From contig NVQB01000001.1 in assembly GCA_002319075.1 (NCBI GenBank), forward strand, positions 3,224,001 to 3,288,000: DNA of 64,000 bases, read 5' to 3'. The translations under genes were made by a program, and so were the position numbers. The stretch's first letter is position 1; every line of letters starts with the position of its first letter. Shown here piece after piece: positions 50,301-60,340 of the stretch. The DNA comes from Sphingobacteriaceae bacterium (lineage in GTDB: Bacteria > Bacteroidota > Bacteroidia > B-17B0 > Aurantibacillaceae). Below the pieces are notes generated by a model that did not search any database, was not told where the DNA came from, and saw only the letters and a list, made by a program, of their open reading frames with translations.

Positions 50301-51347
50301 TTATGCAGGATATTTTTTAAAATACGTTTCTATTCTGAGTTTTACATTTTCGCGAATGTTCATATAAAAAAAAGCATAGTCGTTTTTGTGGTAATAAAAA
50401 GTATTCATGCCGGGATAATGATTCAGAGGTTTTTTTAGAGCAGGCGCATGAACCCATAAAAAGCCGGATGGCGCCACTTTGGCATCGGTAAGGGCGGTAT
50501 CAATTTTATTCGCCGTAAAAGGCAAACCACCTAAATTTTTTTGGTGAGGAACGTGCACGGTATCTGTTTTCCAGCTCAAAGGGTTCACGCCAAGAATTTT
50601 TCCAACAGGATCTCCATAAAAAGTATTCGTGCGGTAAGCAACGGTATTCCATGTTACATAGCCTCCGGTTTCAGAAGGGGAGCTCATTAGTTTTAGTTGC
50701 TTAAAAGTGGTGTCATAAATTGGTCGCCCAATTAAGTAGGCAGCAATTAGTTTTTTATTAAGGGTGGTATCTTTATCAAAAAAGTCTTTCACAAGACTCA
50801 CTGCATAGTCTGTTCCCTGGCTGTGTGAGGCAATAATTATTGGCCTGCCTTTATTGTAGTGTTTGAGATAGTATAAAAATGCTCTCCGCACATCATCGTA
50901 AGCGAGGGCAAAAGCTTGCCGGCCATTTTTTTTTCTGATTGCAAAATAAGAATAGAGAATGGCTGTTCTATAATGAGGAACGTAGATTTTACAACTTTCA
51001 TTAAAAACACTTGCTTGTAATTTACAGCCAATCTTTTGTGTCAGTTCTCTGGCAATAGAATCATTAACGCTTGCATTCCACTTATATCCATTCAGATAAT
51101 TTGTAGGCGGAATAAAAAACACATCTGCCCTTGCTTTTTTTTGTCCGTCAACAACGCCGTATCCCGTAAGTTCAAAATCACAACTGTCCAGTTTATCAGG
51201 TAAAGCAGCCCAATACAAACGATTAGCATAATCAGGCGGAGAAGGCTGTTTTGTGTTTTTAAAAGAGCGAAGAGGAACGAGGCAAGAGGTTATAAGAAAA
51301 CCGGATAAGGCAACGAATTTAAGGCCAGTAGTAATTTTCATAATCAA
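50301..51347 (-). CDS. DUF3089 lipoprotein, alpha/beta-hydrolase-like
   Basis: A 348-residue protein with a lipoprotein signal (FLITSC, Cys22). It contains RADVFFIPPT, KIYVPHYRTA, LAYDDVRRAFLYYL and the nucleophile elbow IIIASHSQGTDYA. Further conserved positions are AYLIGRP and the end ALKKPLNHYPGMNTFYYH. This matches DUF3089, a family of hydrolases of unknown substrate. The nucleophile Ser and a candidate His in the C-terminal part are present. It is transcribed in the same direction as the REC-kinase upstream, with a gap of 50 bases. Confidence 0.85.
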   Translation of the reverse strand: MIMKITTGLKFVALSGFLITSCLVPLRSFKNTKQPSPPDYANRLYWAALPDKLDSCDFELTGYGVVDGQKKARADVFFIPPTNYLNGYKWNASVNDSIARELTQKIGCKLQASVFNESCKIYVPHYRTAILYSYFAIRKKNGRQAFALAYDDVRRAFLYYLKHYNKGRPIIIASHSQGTDYAVSLVKDFFDKDTTLNKKLIAAYLIGRPIYDTTFKQLKLMSSPSETGGYVTWNTVAYRTNTFYGDPVGKILGVNPLSWKTDTVHVPHQKNLGGLPFTANKIDTALTDAKVAPSGFLWVHAPALKKPLNHYPGMNTFYYHKNDYAFFYMNIRENVKLRIETYFKKYPA

Positions 51348-51397
51348 ATTATGCGCAACGATGAAATTTTAAGCAATCGGAAATATGACTGGAGTTT

Positions 51398-52642
51398 TCA
51401 GTTTAAGGGCGTAACAACCGGTAAAGAAACAATAAATGTGGAACCTTCGTTTATTTTACTGCGCGCTGAAATAAACCCATTGTGCTGATCGGTGATTTTT
51501 TTACAGATAGCAAGGCCAATACCTGTTCCTTCAAATTCGCTGTTAAAATGCAAGCGTTTAAAGATGCTGAAAATTTGTTCGGAATCTTTCTGGTCAAATC
51601 CTATACCGTTATCCGTGATATGAATTCTGCAGTACTTTGCCTTTTCATTGGTTTCTATATTCGTTCGTTCAAAACTAATTTCAGAACTAATGCGAATAAT
51701 CGGTTTTATATTTTTGCGCGAATATTTTAGAGAGTTACTGATCAAATTCTGAAAAAGAGAACGTATGAGGGAAGGATTTACGTATAACGGTGGTAATTTT
51801 TCAACCAGGATCTTCGCTTCTTTTTCTTTAATGCCCAGTTCCATTTCTCCGAGCACCTCATTAACCAGCGCGTTCAGGTTGGTTTCAATAAACGAGTTTT
51901 TATCTGCTACAATCTTCGACAAAGCAAGAATGTCTTTGATCAAAATACGCATTCGCTCTGCAGCTGTTTGAATGCGATTGATATACATGTCAGCCTCGTC
52001 GTCAATTTTGTTAGAATATTTAGAGGAAAGGCGGTCACTGAAGGTTATAATCTTTCGTAAAGGTTCCTGTAAATCGTGTGAGGCCATAAAGGCAAAACGA
52101 TCCAACTCTTTGTTAGCAGATTCGAGACGCTCAATATTCTGGAGCAATTTGTGATTGAGCTCCTGAATTTTTTCTTCGGATGCTTTGCGCTCATTTATTT
52201 CTCCTTCAAGACTTTTATTAATGCTTTTTAAGGTTTGCTCCTGCATTAATAGCATATGGTTCTTGCGATAGAGGTCTACAAAGACATTCACCTTGGCCCT
52301 GAGAAGATCAGAGTTTATGGGCTTGTAAATATAATCCACCGCGCCGCTTTTATATCCCTGGAAAATACTTTCTTCTCCAAAATTATTTGCCGTTATAAAA
52401 ATAATAGGAATATGTTTGAGCTTTTCTCTTTCATAAATTAAAGAGGCTGTCTCAAAACCATTCATATTAGGCATCTGAACGTCCATTAATATCAAGGCAA
52501 AGTCATGTTCATGCAACAGGATTTTTAAAGTCTGTTTTCCCGAATTTGCTTTTACAAACTGATAACGTTCGGTGCCCAGAATAGCTTCAATAGACATCAG
52601 ATTGTCTTCCCGGTCATCAACTAAGAGTATTTTCGGTGGCAT
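51398..52642 (-). CDS. response regulator-histidine kinase (REC-HisKA-HATPase)
   Basis: A 414-residue cytosolic protein: receiver with Asp54 (LILMDVQMPNMNG) and Lys in YIYKPIN, a coiled coil (about 125-180), HisKA with His189 in ASHDLQEPLRK, and HATPase (NLISNSLKY, DNGIGFD, GTGIGLAI). It follows the giant poly-HAMP kinase by 5 bases, so the two are co-transcribed and probably co-operate. The paralogue at 18703-20289 has an added PAS domain and stands beside the CHASE3 hybrid kinase, so the same two-gene pattern occurs twice. Confidence 0.94.
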   Translation of the reverse strand: MPPKILLVDDREDNLMSIEAILGTERYQFVKANSGKQTLKILLHEHDFALILMDVQMPNMNGFETASLIYEREKLKHIPIIFITANNFGEESIFQGYKSGAVDYIYKPINSDLLRAKVNVFVDLYRKNHMLLMQEQTLKSINKSLEGEINERKASEEKIQELNHKLLQNIERLESANKELDRFAFMASHDLQEPLRKIITFSDRLSSKYSNKIDDEADMYINRIQTAAERMRILIKDILALSKIVADKNSFIETNLNALVNEVLGEMELGIKEKEAKILVEKLPPLYVNPSLIRSLFQNLISNSLKYSRKNIKPIIRISSEISFERTNIETNEKAKYCRIHITDNGIGFDQKDSEQIFSIFKRLHFNSEFEGTGIGLAICKKITDQHNGFISARSKINEGSTFIVSLPVVTPLN

Positions 52643-52647
52643 AATTT

Positions 52648-55600
52648 CTATTTATAAAACCAGATTCGCATTAACGATAAAAGCTGATCAATTTTTAAAG
52701 GTTTTGTAATATAATCGGAAGCCCCAGCTTCTATACATTTTTGTCTGTCGCCCTTCATCGCCTTTGCAGTAACCGCAATGATAGGAAGTGTACTATTCTT
52801 ATGTTCCCGTCTTATTTTTTGTGTGGTTTCGTAACCATCCATTTCCGGCATCATAATGTCCATTAACACCATGTCAATTTTCGGATTTTCATTCAGAATA
52901 TGGATAGCTTCTTTTCCACTTTCAGCTGTGATGGAATTTATATTAAGACGCTCAAAAACAGTAGTCAGGGCAAAAAGATTACGCACGTCGTCATCCACCA
53001 CCAGAATATTTTTTCCGGTAAGAATGTCTTCTTTCATACGAATGTTTTCAATGATCTTGTTTTTTTCAGGAGCAAGGTCTTTGTGATTTATATGAAGATG
53101 TAAAACAGTTTCCTCAAGCAGGTAGTCAATAGAATTTACGCCTTTGGCAACAACGGTATTCGAATTTTTATTGATCTGCTGTAATTCCTGCTGCGTAAAG
53201 TCTTTCGCTGAATAAATGATCACCGGTGTCATTTTTTTCTTCACCTTCGAAACTTTTTGAATAAGATCTTGTCCTGATATATCGGGTAGGGTATAGTCAA
53301 GAATTATACAATCGAATTCCGATTCGGCGATTAATTTCAGCGCTTTTTTCGCAGTATTGGCAACGATCACTTCAATTTTGTCGCCTTGCAGTATTTTAGC
53401 AATTTGAGAAGAATCAATTTCATTGTCTTCCACCACTAAAACATGTTTCACTCCTTTTTCACTAAAATAAATGATGTCTTTAAACAAATCGTTAAGGGCT
53501 TCATTCTCTAAAGGTTTTAATAAGAAACTTCTGGCGCCACGTCTCAGCGCAAGGTCTCTGTTTTCTTCACCCGATATTAAATGAATAGGAATATGCCGGT
53601 AACTTAAATCATTTCTTAATAAGTCAAGTACTTTCCAGCCACTGGTATCAGGTAGTTTCACGTCGAGGGTGATGGCCACAGGCATAAAACGGTTTATGAA
53701 ATCGAAAACTTCAATGTAGCTTATAGCAACAATGGCTTTCATGTTATTGTTGTGTGCGCGTTCAATCAGAATTTTTCCGAAACGTAAGTCATCCTCAACA
53801 ATTAATAAAACTTTATCGGTTGCCTGAATGTTATTGCGATCATCACCACTTTCGTTGATCATCTCGTTTACATTCGTTTTTTTATCTTCCGTGGCAATGC
53901 TTAATGAACTTAGAAGCTTGTCGAGGTTTTGATTTTGATTTTCATCGGCAAGTTGCAATTGTTTGTAGGCAGGATTGCTAGAAGTTTCAACCGAAAGAAG
54001 GCCCTGGATATTTTCAACAGGAAGAAATAGAGTAAATGTACTTCCTCTGCCGGGTTGACTTTCCAATTCAATTGTTCCACCCAGCAGTTCGGCTAAACCA
54101 CGGCTGATAGATAAGCCTAAACCGGTTCCGCCATATTTACGGCTCGTTGATCCTTCTGCTTGTTGGAACGCTTCAAAAATAATATTTTGTTTTTCCTGCG
54201 GAATTCCAATACCTGTGTCAATGATCGAAAACGCTACCACACGTTTTGCATTGTCCAGACTTAGCATCATTCCTTGCTTCCAGTTTTTACCTTCACTAAT
54301 GCGGAGTTTCACTTCACCTTTTTCAGTAAACTTAAAAGAGTTGGAAAGAAGATTTTTTAAGATCTGGTTTAAACGTTGTAAATCGGTCTCCATCATATCC
54401 GGCAGTGTTGTTTCGGTTTCGATAGAGAATTTTAATTGTTTAGCCTCAGAAATGGGTTTAAAAGTAGTTTCAACAAATGCAGCAATCTCCGTGAAACGAA
54501 CAGCAGAGAAGTTCGCCGAAATAAAACCGGATTCAATTTTCGATAAATCGAGAATGTCGTTAATCAGTTGAATTAAGTCGTCACCGCAAGAGTGAATAGT
54601 TTTCGCATACCGCACTTGTTTATCGTTAAGATTTCCTTCGGCATTTTCGTACAACTGCTGGGCAAGAATTAACAAAGAGTTAAGGGGTGTTCTTAACTCA
54701 TGCGACATGTTGGCTAAGAATTCTGATTTGTATTTAGAAGTAAGTGTTAACTGTTCTGCTTTTTCTTCGAGTGAGCGACGGGCTTCTTCTACTTCTTTAT
54801 TTTTAGCTTCTACCTCGTCTTTTTGTTTTACGAGTAAGAGCGCTTTATCTTGTAACTCGTCGTTTGTTCTGCGCAACTCTTCTTGTTGTATTTTTAATTC
54901 ACCTGCAAGAGATTGCGATTGCGCTAATAGTTCCTCAGTTCTTGAGTTGGTTTCTATTGTGTTTAATACAATACCGATACTTTCTGTCAACTGACTCAAA
55001 AAGTCTAAGTGAGTAATACTGAAAGTATCTAAGGAGGCTAGTTCAATTACAGCTTTTACATCGTTCTCAAATAACACCGGAAGAATGATGAGGTTAAGAG
55101 GACGCGTTTTTCCAAGCGAAGAATTAATTTTGATATAATCGCCGGGAACGTTATTTAATAAAATTCTCTCTTTTTCAAAAGCACACTGGCCTACCAAACC
55201 TTCGCCAATAGCAAACTCTGTTGGAATACCTTTAGTTGCTTTGTATGCGTATGAAGAGAAAAGTTTTAATTTTGCACTCTGTGATTCTTCATCCTGTTTT
55301 AAAATGTAGAACGCCCCGTATTGCGCTGTAACAACTTGTGCTAACTCCGAAAGGATACGTTGCGTTACGGTATTCAGGTCTTTTTGACCCTGTAACATTT
55401 GCGTGAATTTGGCAAGATTAGATTTTAGCCAATCTTGTTCCTGGTTACGCAATGTTGTTTCGCGTAAGTTGGCGATCATTTGATTGATCGTGTCTTTTAA
55501 AGCTTCTACTTCTCCTTTTGCATCTACACGAATATTCCGCGTTAAGTCGCCTTTTGTTACGGCTGAAGCCACTTCAGAGATAGAGCGTACTTGCGTTGTT

Positions 55601-58600
55601 AAGTTTTCTGCTAACTGATTTACGTTTTCTGTTAAATTCTTCCAGATGCCGGATGCTCCTGGCACCGAAGCCTGGCCTCCCAGGCGCCCCTCTACACCTA
55701 CCTCACGGGCAACATTGGTAACCTGATCTGCAAACAGAGCGAGTGTGTCAATCATTTCATTGATCGTTTCTGTAAGTTGCGCTACCTCGCCTTTTGCATC
55801 AATGGATAATTTTTGTCTTAGGTTTCCGGTTGCTACGGATGTTACAACTTTTGCAATTCCACGTACCTGAGACGTTAAGTTAGATCCCATCATATTCACA
55901 GAATCCGTTAAATCTTTCCATGTTCCCGCAACACCTTTTACTTCGGCCTGACCTCCTAATTTTCCTTCAGTTCCTACTTCCCTTGCTACACGTGTTACCT
56001 CGAAAGCGAAAGAATTTAATTGTTCCACCATCGTATTGATAGTGTTTTTTAAATCAAGAATTTCTCCTTTAACATCAATGGCAACAGTTTTTGACAAATT
56101 ACCGGAAGCAACTGCTTTTGTTACTTCGGCAATATTTCTTACCTGTGCAGTTAAATTAGAAGTCATTTGATTTACCGAATCGGTTAAATCTTTCCATGTT
56201 CCTGCAACGCCCGGTACAAAAGCCTGACCGCCGAGTTTACCATCCGTTCCTACCTCACGGGCCACACGCGTTACCTCAGAAGCAAAGGCGCGGAGCTGAT
56301 CCACCATGGTATTTAATGTTTCTTTTAATTGTAAGATTTCCCCGCGAACGTCAACGGTAATTTTTTTCGACATATCACCATTTGCCACAGCGATAGCAAC
56401 TTCGGCAATGTTACGTACCTGGGATGTTAAGTTACCCGCCATTTGATTTACCGAATCGGTTAAATCTTTCCAGGTTCCTGCAACTCCTGGCACGCTTGCT
56501 TGCCCTCCAAGTTTCCCTTCCGTTCCTACTTCTCTGGCCACACGTGTCACCTCCGAAGCAAAGCCACGAAGTTGATCCACCATGGTATTGATGGTGTTTT
56601 TTAATTCTAAAATTTCTCCTTTTACGTCTACACCAATTTTTCTGGATAAGTCGCCGTTAGCAACCGCTGTTGTTACTTCGGCAATGTTACGTACCTGGGA
56701 TGTTAGGTTAGAAGCCATCTTATTTACAGAGTCTGTTAAGTCTTTCCAGGTTCCGCCTACACCGGGTACGTCAGCCTGACCACCGAGTTTCCCTTCAGAT
56801 CCTACTTCTCTGGCCACACGTGTTACTTCTGAACCAAAAGAGTTCAGCTGATCCACCATGGTATTAATTGTATTTTTTAATTCAAGAATTTCGCCCTTAA
56901 CGTCTACTGTAATTTTTCTTGATAAATCTCCTTTCGCCACGGCAGTTGTTACTTCAGCAATATTACGTACCTGCGCCGTTAAATTTGAACCCATTTGATT
57001 TACAGAGTCTGTCAAATCTTTCCAAACCCCTCCAACACCTTCTACAGTGGCCTGGCCACCGAGTTTCCCTTCAGATCCTACTTCTCTGGCCACACGTGTT
57101 ACTTCTGAACCAAAAGAGTTCAGCTGATCCACCATGGTATTAATTGTATTTTTTAACTCAAGAATTTCTCCTTTAACGTCAACAGTAATTTTACGGGATA
57201 AGTCACCATTCGCTACAGCTGTTGTAACTTCGGCAATGTTGCGCACCTGTGAGGTTAAGTTAGAACCCATTTGATTTACAGAGTCTGTCAAATCTTTCCA
57301 TGTTCCACCCACACCGGTAACTTTCGCCTGGCCGCCTAATTTTCCCTCTGTTCCTACTTCCAAAGCTACACGTGTTACTTCCGAAGCAAAAGAGTTTAAT
57401 TGATCCACCATCGTATTGATGGTTTTTTTCAGTTCTAGAATTTCTCCTTTTACATCCACAGTAATTTTACGTGATAAATCACCACGGGCCACGGCCGTTG
57501 TTACTTCAGCAATGTTACGTACCTGTGCCGTTAAATTTGATCCCATTTGATTTACCGAGTCTGTAAGATCTTTCCATACACCTCCAACACCTTTAACAGT
57601 GGCCTGTCCGCCAAGTTTTCCTTCTGATCCTACTTCTCTCGCAACACGTGTTACTTCAGAAGCGAAAGAGTTCAGTTGATCCACCATGGTATTGATTGTA
57701 TTTTTCAATTCCAGAATTTCTCCTTTCACGTCAACGGTAATTTTTCTCGATAAGTCACCTTTTGCCACGGCAGTTGTTACTTCAGCAATATTACGCACCT
57801 GCCCGGTTAAGTTAGATCCCATTTGATTTACAGAATCCGTTAAATCTTTCCAAACTCCGCCCACACCTTCTACAGTGGCCTGACCACCAAGTTTTCCTTC
57901 ACTACCAACTTCACGGGCAACACGCGTAACCTCTGAACCAAAAGAGTTCAGCTGATCTACCATGGTATTAATTGTATTTTTTAATTCCAGGATCTCTCCT
58001 TTTACGTCAACAGTAATTTTACGTGACAAGTCTCCTTTTGCCACAGCAGTTGTTACTTCGGCAATATTACGTACCTGTGCAGTAAGATTAGAACCCATCT
58101 GATTTACCGAATCGGTTAAATCTTTCCACGTTCCTGCTACTCCTTTTACCTGCGCTTGTCCACCGAGTTTTCCTTCTGTTCCCACTTCCAATGCTACACG
58201 GGTTACCTCTGAAGAAAAAGAGTTTAGCTGATCCACCATAGTATTGATGGTATTTTTTAACTCCAGGATCTCTCCTTTTACGTCAACCGTAATTTTTTTT
58301 GATAGATCACCTTTTGCCACAGCTGTTGTCACTTCAGCAATGTTACGTACCTGAGCTGTTAAGTTAGATCCCATCTGATTTACAGAGTCGGTCAAATCTT
58401 TCCATACACCGGCAACACCTTTTACTTTAGCCTGGCCTCCTAATTTTCCTTCGGAACCTACCTCACGCGCCACGCGGGTAACTTCCATTGAAAAGAGGTT
58501 GAGCTGCTTCACCATGTCGTTCACTTCTTTAGCGATCCGCGCAAACTCTCCCTGTAAAGCATGATCTCCAATTTTCTCAGACATCTGTTGCGAGAGATTT

Positions 58601-59127
58601 CCTTTCGCAACCGAACTAATTACGTGCGCAATCTCAATGGTTGGATGCACCAAATCAGAAATCAAAGTATTGAGTGAATCAATCCCTGTGTGCCAGGACC
58701 CGCTTGTGCCGGGCACTTCAATCCGTTGTGTAAGTTTTCCTTGCTTACCAATGGTATTGCCCGCGCGGGTAAATTCCTGCATCATCTTCTCGTTCAACAC
58801 AATAATGTCGTTGAGTGTGTCGCATATCTTCCCGCTCAAACCCACATTGTCAATGGGCATGCGCGCGCTGAAGTTTCCGTTTTTAACTTCAGTAAGTACT
58901 TTTAGTAAATATTTTTTATCAAGCGTTCCAAAGAGCTGATCCATTGGATCTATCTGTACGTCCTGTAGTTTTAATTTGGCTTTTCCATTTTTAGGTTTTT
59001 CCATCACGAGCAGTTCTTTTTTATGATGTCCATTACCGTTCGAAGACCCATTTGATTTTACAGAGCCGTTAGCACTAGTTGCTTTTCCTTTGGAAGATTT
59101 AAGCACTTTTACTTTTTTAATACTCAT
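52648..59127 (-). CDS. giant soluble poly-HAMP hybrid histidine kinase with three receivers
   Basis: A 2159-residue protein. Order: a Ser/Asn/Lys-rich start (1-60); HAMP-like region 65-210; eleven tandem 92-residue HAMP units (about 215-1226), each with EVTRVAxEVG, GKLGGQAx[20 protein letters not shown] and GDLSxKI; GAF about 1250-1385; coiled coil; HisKA with His1476; HATPase ([16 protein letters not shown]); then three receivers, the last with [11 protein letters not shown]. There is no membrane segment, so the HAMP array is cytosolic, as in fungal group III kinases (Nik1 type). Probably senses osmotic or mechanical change through the array (inference). Co-transcribed with the REC-kinase at 51398. 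Confidence 0.93.
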   Translation of the reverse strand: MSIKKVKVLKSSKGKATSANGSVKSNGSSNGNGHHKKELLVMEKPKNGKAKLKLQDVQIDPMDQLFGTLDKKYLLKVLTEVKNGNFSARMPIDNVGLSGKICDTLNDIIVLNEKMMQEFTRAGNTIGKQGKLTQRIEVPGTSGSWHTGIDSLNTLISDLVHPTIEIAHVISSVAKGNLSQQMSEKIGDHALQGEFARIAKEVNDMVKQLNLFSMEVTRVAREVGSEGKLGGQAKVKGVAGVWKDLTDSVNQMGSNLTAQVRNIAEVTTAVAKGDLSKKITVDVKGEILELKNTINTMVDQLNSFSSEVTRVALEVGTEGKLGGQAQVKGVAGTWKDLTDSVNQMGSNLTAQVRNIAEVTTAVAKGDLSRKITVDVKGEILELKNTINTMVDQLNSFGSEVTRVAREVGSEGKLGGQATVEGVGGVWKDLTDSVNQMGSNLTGQVRNIAEVTTAVAKGDLSRKITVDVKGEILELKNTINTMVDQLNSFASEVTRVAREVGSEGKLGGQATVKGVGGVWKDLTDSVNQMGSNLTAQVRNIAEVTTAVARGDLSRKITVDVKGEILELKKTINTMVDQLNSFASEVTRVALEVGTEGKLGGQAKVTGVGGTWKDLTDSVNQMGSNLTSQVRNIAEVTTAVANGDLSRKITVDVKGEILELKNTINTMVDQLNSFGSEVTRVAREVGSEGKLGGQATVEGVGGVWKDLTDSVNQMGSNLTAQVRNIAEVTTAVAKGDLSRKITVDVKGEILELKNTINTMVDQLNSFGSEVTRVAREVGSEGKLGGQADVPGVGGTWKDLTDSVNKMASNLTSQVRNIAEVTTAVANGDLSRKIGVDVKGEILELKNTINTMVDQLRGFASEVTRVAREVGTEGKLGGQASVPGVAGTWKDLTDSVNQMAGNLTSQVRNIAEVAIAVANGDMSKKITVDVRGEILQLKETLNTMVDQLRAFASEVTRVAREVGTDGKLGGQAFVPGVAGTWKDLTDSVNQMTSNLTAQVRNIAEVTKAVASGNLSKTVAIDVKGEILDLKNTINTMVEQLNSFAFEVTRVAREVGTEGKLGGQAEVKGVAGTWKDLTDSVNMMGSNLTSQVRGIAKVVTSVATGNLRQKLSIDAKGEVAQLTETINEMIDTLALFADQVTNVAREVGVEGRLGGQASVPGASGIWKNLTENVNQLAENLTTQVRSISEVASAVTKGDLTRNIRVDAKGEVEALKDTINQMIANLRETTLRNQEQDWLKSNLAKFTQMLQGQKDLNTVTQRILSELAQVVTAQYGAFYILKQDEESQSAKLKLFSSYAYKATKGIPTEFAIGEGLVGQCAFEKERILLNNVPGDYIKINSSLGKTRPLNLIILPVLFENDVKAVIELASLDTFSITHLDFLSQLTESIGIVLNTIETNSRTEELLAQSQSLAGELKIQQEELRRTNDELQDKALLLVKQKDEVEAKNKEVEEARRSLEEKAEQLTLTSKYKSEFLANMSHELRTPLNSLLILAQQLYENAEGNLNDKQVRYAKTIHSCGDDLIQLINDILDLSKIESGFISANFSAVRFTEIAAFVETTFKPISEAKQLKFSIETETTLPDMMETDLQRLNQILKNLLSNSFKFTEKGEVKLRISEGKNWKQGMMLSLDNAKRVVAFSIIDTGIGIPQEKQNIIFEAFQQAEGSTSRKYGGTGLGLSISRGLAELLGGTIELESQPGRGSTFTLFLPVENIQGLLSVETSSNPAYKQLQLADENQNQNLDKLLSSLSIATEDKKTNVNEMINESGDDRNNIQATDKVLLIVEDDLRFGKILIERAHNNNMKAIVAISYIEVFDFINRFMPVAITLDVKLPDTSGWKVLDLLRNDLSYRHIPIHLISGEENRDLALRRGARSFLLKPLENEALNDLFKDIIYFSEKGVKHVLVVEDNEIDSSQIAKILQGDKIEVIVANTAKKALKLIAESEFDCIILDYTLPDISGQDLIQKVSKVKKKMTPVIIYSAKDFTQQELQQINKNSNTVVAKGVNSIDYLLEETVLHLHINHKDLAPEKNKIIENIRMKEDILTGKNILVVDDDVRNLFALTTVFERLNINSITAESGKEAIHILNENPKIDMVLMDIMMPEMDGYETTQKIRREHKNSTLPIIAVTAKAMKGDRQKCIEAGASDYITKPLKIDQLLSLMRIWFYK
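55450..58485 (-). repeat. eleven tandem 276-bp coding repeats (HAMP array)
   Basis: The unit length is exactly 276 bases (92 codons), visible from the near-identical GATCCACCATGGTATT blocks spaced 276 bases apart (for example near 56849, 57125 and 57401). Ten units share EVTRVA; the eleventh at the C-terminal end is divergent ([15 protein letters not shown]). Near-identical neighbours such as units 3 and 6 point to recent duplication or gene conversion inside the gene. Confidence 0.9.
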
Positions 59128-59429
59128 AGCATTTGATTAAAAAATATTGCAGACCTCGTAGAAAAAAATCACGCGATTTTTTAGTTCAGGTCGTCTTTCA
59201 AAGCAAGAAAAAAATATGCTATTCCCCAAATAAAAAGGCCTAATATTAGGCGCTGGGGCCAAAATTGTGGAATAAATTGCTCACAAAAAGTGGCTTAATT
59301 TTTGTGTAAACTTGATTTATGTCAAAGAAAATATATCCACACAACTCATCACAATTTTATTATGGGGAACGCTTTCCCGAATAATTTTATAAGTGACTGT
59401 GAAAGGGGCGTATTTTTAAAGTTTTGACA
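59128..59429. other. intergenic control region between the poly-HAMP kinase and the 59470 gene
   Basis: No gene. Elements seen: a hairpin AAAAAATC/GATTTTTT at 59163-59182, in the leader of the poly-HAMP kinase with a T-run on its strand (possible attenuator); ATTCCCCA at 59221-59228; the perfect 14-base palindrome GCCTAATATTAGGC at 59238-59251; and the inverted pair GGGAA/TTCCC at 59365-59378, about 52 bases ahead of the sigma-54-like site at 59430. Confidence 0.5.
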
Positions 59430-59444
59430 TGGCACGATTCTTTT
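59430..59444 (+). promoter_or_regulatory. sigma-54-like promoter of the 59470 gene
   Basis: TGGCACGattcTTTT: perfect -24, T-rich -12. Distance from the -24 block to the ATG is 40 bases, as for the best sites. Confidence 0.45.
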
Positions 59445-59469
59445 ATTTACTTCTTTAAAACACAGCATT

Positions 59470-59808
59470 ATGGAAAATTTTAGAAAAGAAAACATGACTA
59501 CCATGACTGGCATCATGAATAAATTACAGTCGGACGGTTATACTGAAAATTTTGTGGCAAGCGAAAAAGGTTTGGAAGCACCATCCAAAGAAAAGTTTTA
59601 CATTCCTTCCGAAGTAACTATTAACAACTTCTACAGATTTGAAGGAGAGAGCGATCCGGGCGATAACGCAATAGTATATGCCGTTGAAGCAAATGATGGA
59701 ACTAAAGGGATGGTGGTTGATTCGTACGGAAGTGAAGCGAGCCATCTTGTTTCTAAGTTCATAACAGAGGTTGAATCCATTACCAAAAAAGAACCACATT
59801 CATCTTAG
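59470..59808 (+). CDS. small conserved Bacteroidota protein, often named phosphoribosylpyrophosphate synthetase
   Basis: 112 residues: LQSDGYTENFVASEKGLEAP, NNFYRFEGESDPGDNAIVYA, KGMVVDSYGSEASHLVSKFI. The FYRFEGxSxPxDxxIVYA and GxVxDxYG patterns are typical of a short family common in Bacteroidota that is often mislabelled as PRPP synthetase; the actual enzyme motifs are absent. No signal peptide, function unknown. It has a sigma-54-like promoter and a perfect terminator. Confidence 0.82.
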   Translation: MENFRKENMTTMTGIMNKLQSDGYTENFVASEKGLEAPSKEKFYIPSEVTINNFYRFEGESDPGDNAIVYAVEANDGTKGMVVDSYGSEASHLVSKFITEVESITKKEPHSS

Positions 59809-59825
59809 TTCAGTAACCCACAATT

Positions 59826-59858
59826 AAAAAAAGCGAAATTTATAATTTCGCTTTTTTT
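59826..59858. terminator. perfect terminator between convergent genes
   Basis: A7-GCGAAATT (59826-59840) pairs with AATTTCGC-T7 (59844-59858) around a 3-base loop, and works in both directions. Confidence 0.9.
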
Positions 59859-59879
59859 GTTTTGTTGTTTTAAATTTTT

Positions 59880-60029
59880 TTAGCCGTTCCCCCTGATAAC
59901 ACGGAGTAAAATAGCGACGATTGCGATTACTAATAAAATGTGAATGATGCCTCCGGCGCTGTATGCGAAGAATCCTATTGCCCATGCAATAACAAGAATT
60001 ACTGCTATAATGTAAAGTAAGTTGCTCAT
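59880..60029 (-). CDS. lmo0937-family small membrane protein
   Basis: From ATG 60029 the product has 49 residues: MSNLLYIIAVILVIAWAIGF, then YSAGGIIHILLVIAIVAILL and a short basic end. Two membrane helices with the GGIIHILLVIA core of the lmo0937 family. Function unknown; members are frequently in stress regulons. It follows a related gene by 4 bases, so the pair is a tandem duplication in one operon. Confidence 0.85.
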   Translation of the reverse strand: MSNLLYIIAVILVIAWAIGFFAYSAGGIIHILLVIAIVAILLRVIRGNG

Positions 60030-60033
60030 AGTT

Positions 60034-60216
60034 TTAATTTATTAAATGGTTGTTTTTTCTTTTTGGGTTTATATCGTTGTGTAAAATATTTATCAAAATA
60101 AGAGCAAAAGCTGCAAGAAGTAATATATGAACAACTGGGCCAACCATGCTAGTGAAAAATCCGACAGCCCAAAAAATGGTAAATAGAACTGCTACTATGT
60201 AATTTATTGCGATCAT
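60034..60216 (-). CDS. second lmo0937-like small membrane protein
   Basis: From ATG 60216 the product has 60 residues: MIAINYIVAVLFTIFWAVGF, VGPVVHILLLAAFALILINI and a hydrophilic tail (HNDINPKRKNNHLIN). It has the same two-helix core as its downstream neighbour (I/VxAVLxxIxWAxGF, VHILLxxA), so the two are tandem paralogues. The frame is open to 60255, but a site like the other sigma-54 promoters (AGGCACG, 60237-60243) overlaps that stretch and favours the shorter form. Confidence 0.78.
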   Translation of the reverse strand: MIAINYIVAVLFTIFWAVGFFTSMVGPVVHILLLAAFALILINILHNDINPKRKNNHLIN

Positions 60217-60340
60217 GCTTTGTAATCTTATAATTTCGTGCCTGTTAAAAAACATTGTATTTAATGCTCTTCAGCGCTCAAAATGAAAATTTTGGGGAAA
60301 AACATTGCCAGTCTGAGGAAATTTTTTTTTCCGGGTACTG

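Noticed and set aside
55450-58485. Regular 276-bp repeats considered as a CRISPR-like or satellite array
   Set aside because: The repeats are in frame, coding, and translate to HAMP units; there are no spacers.
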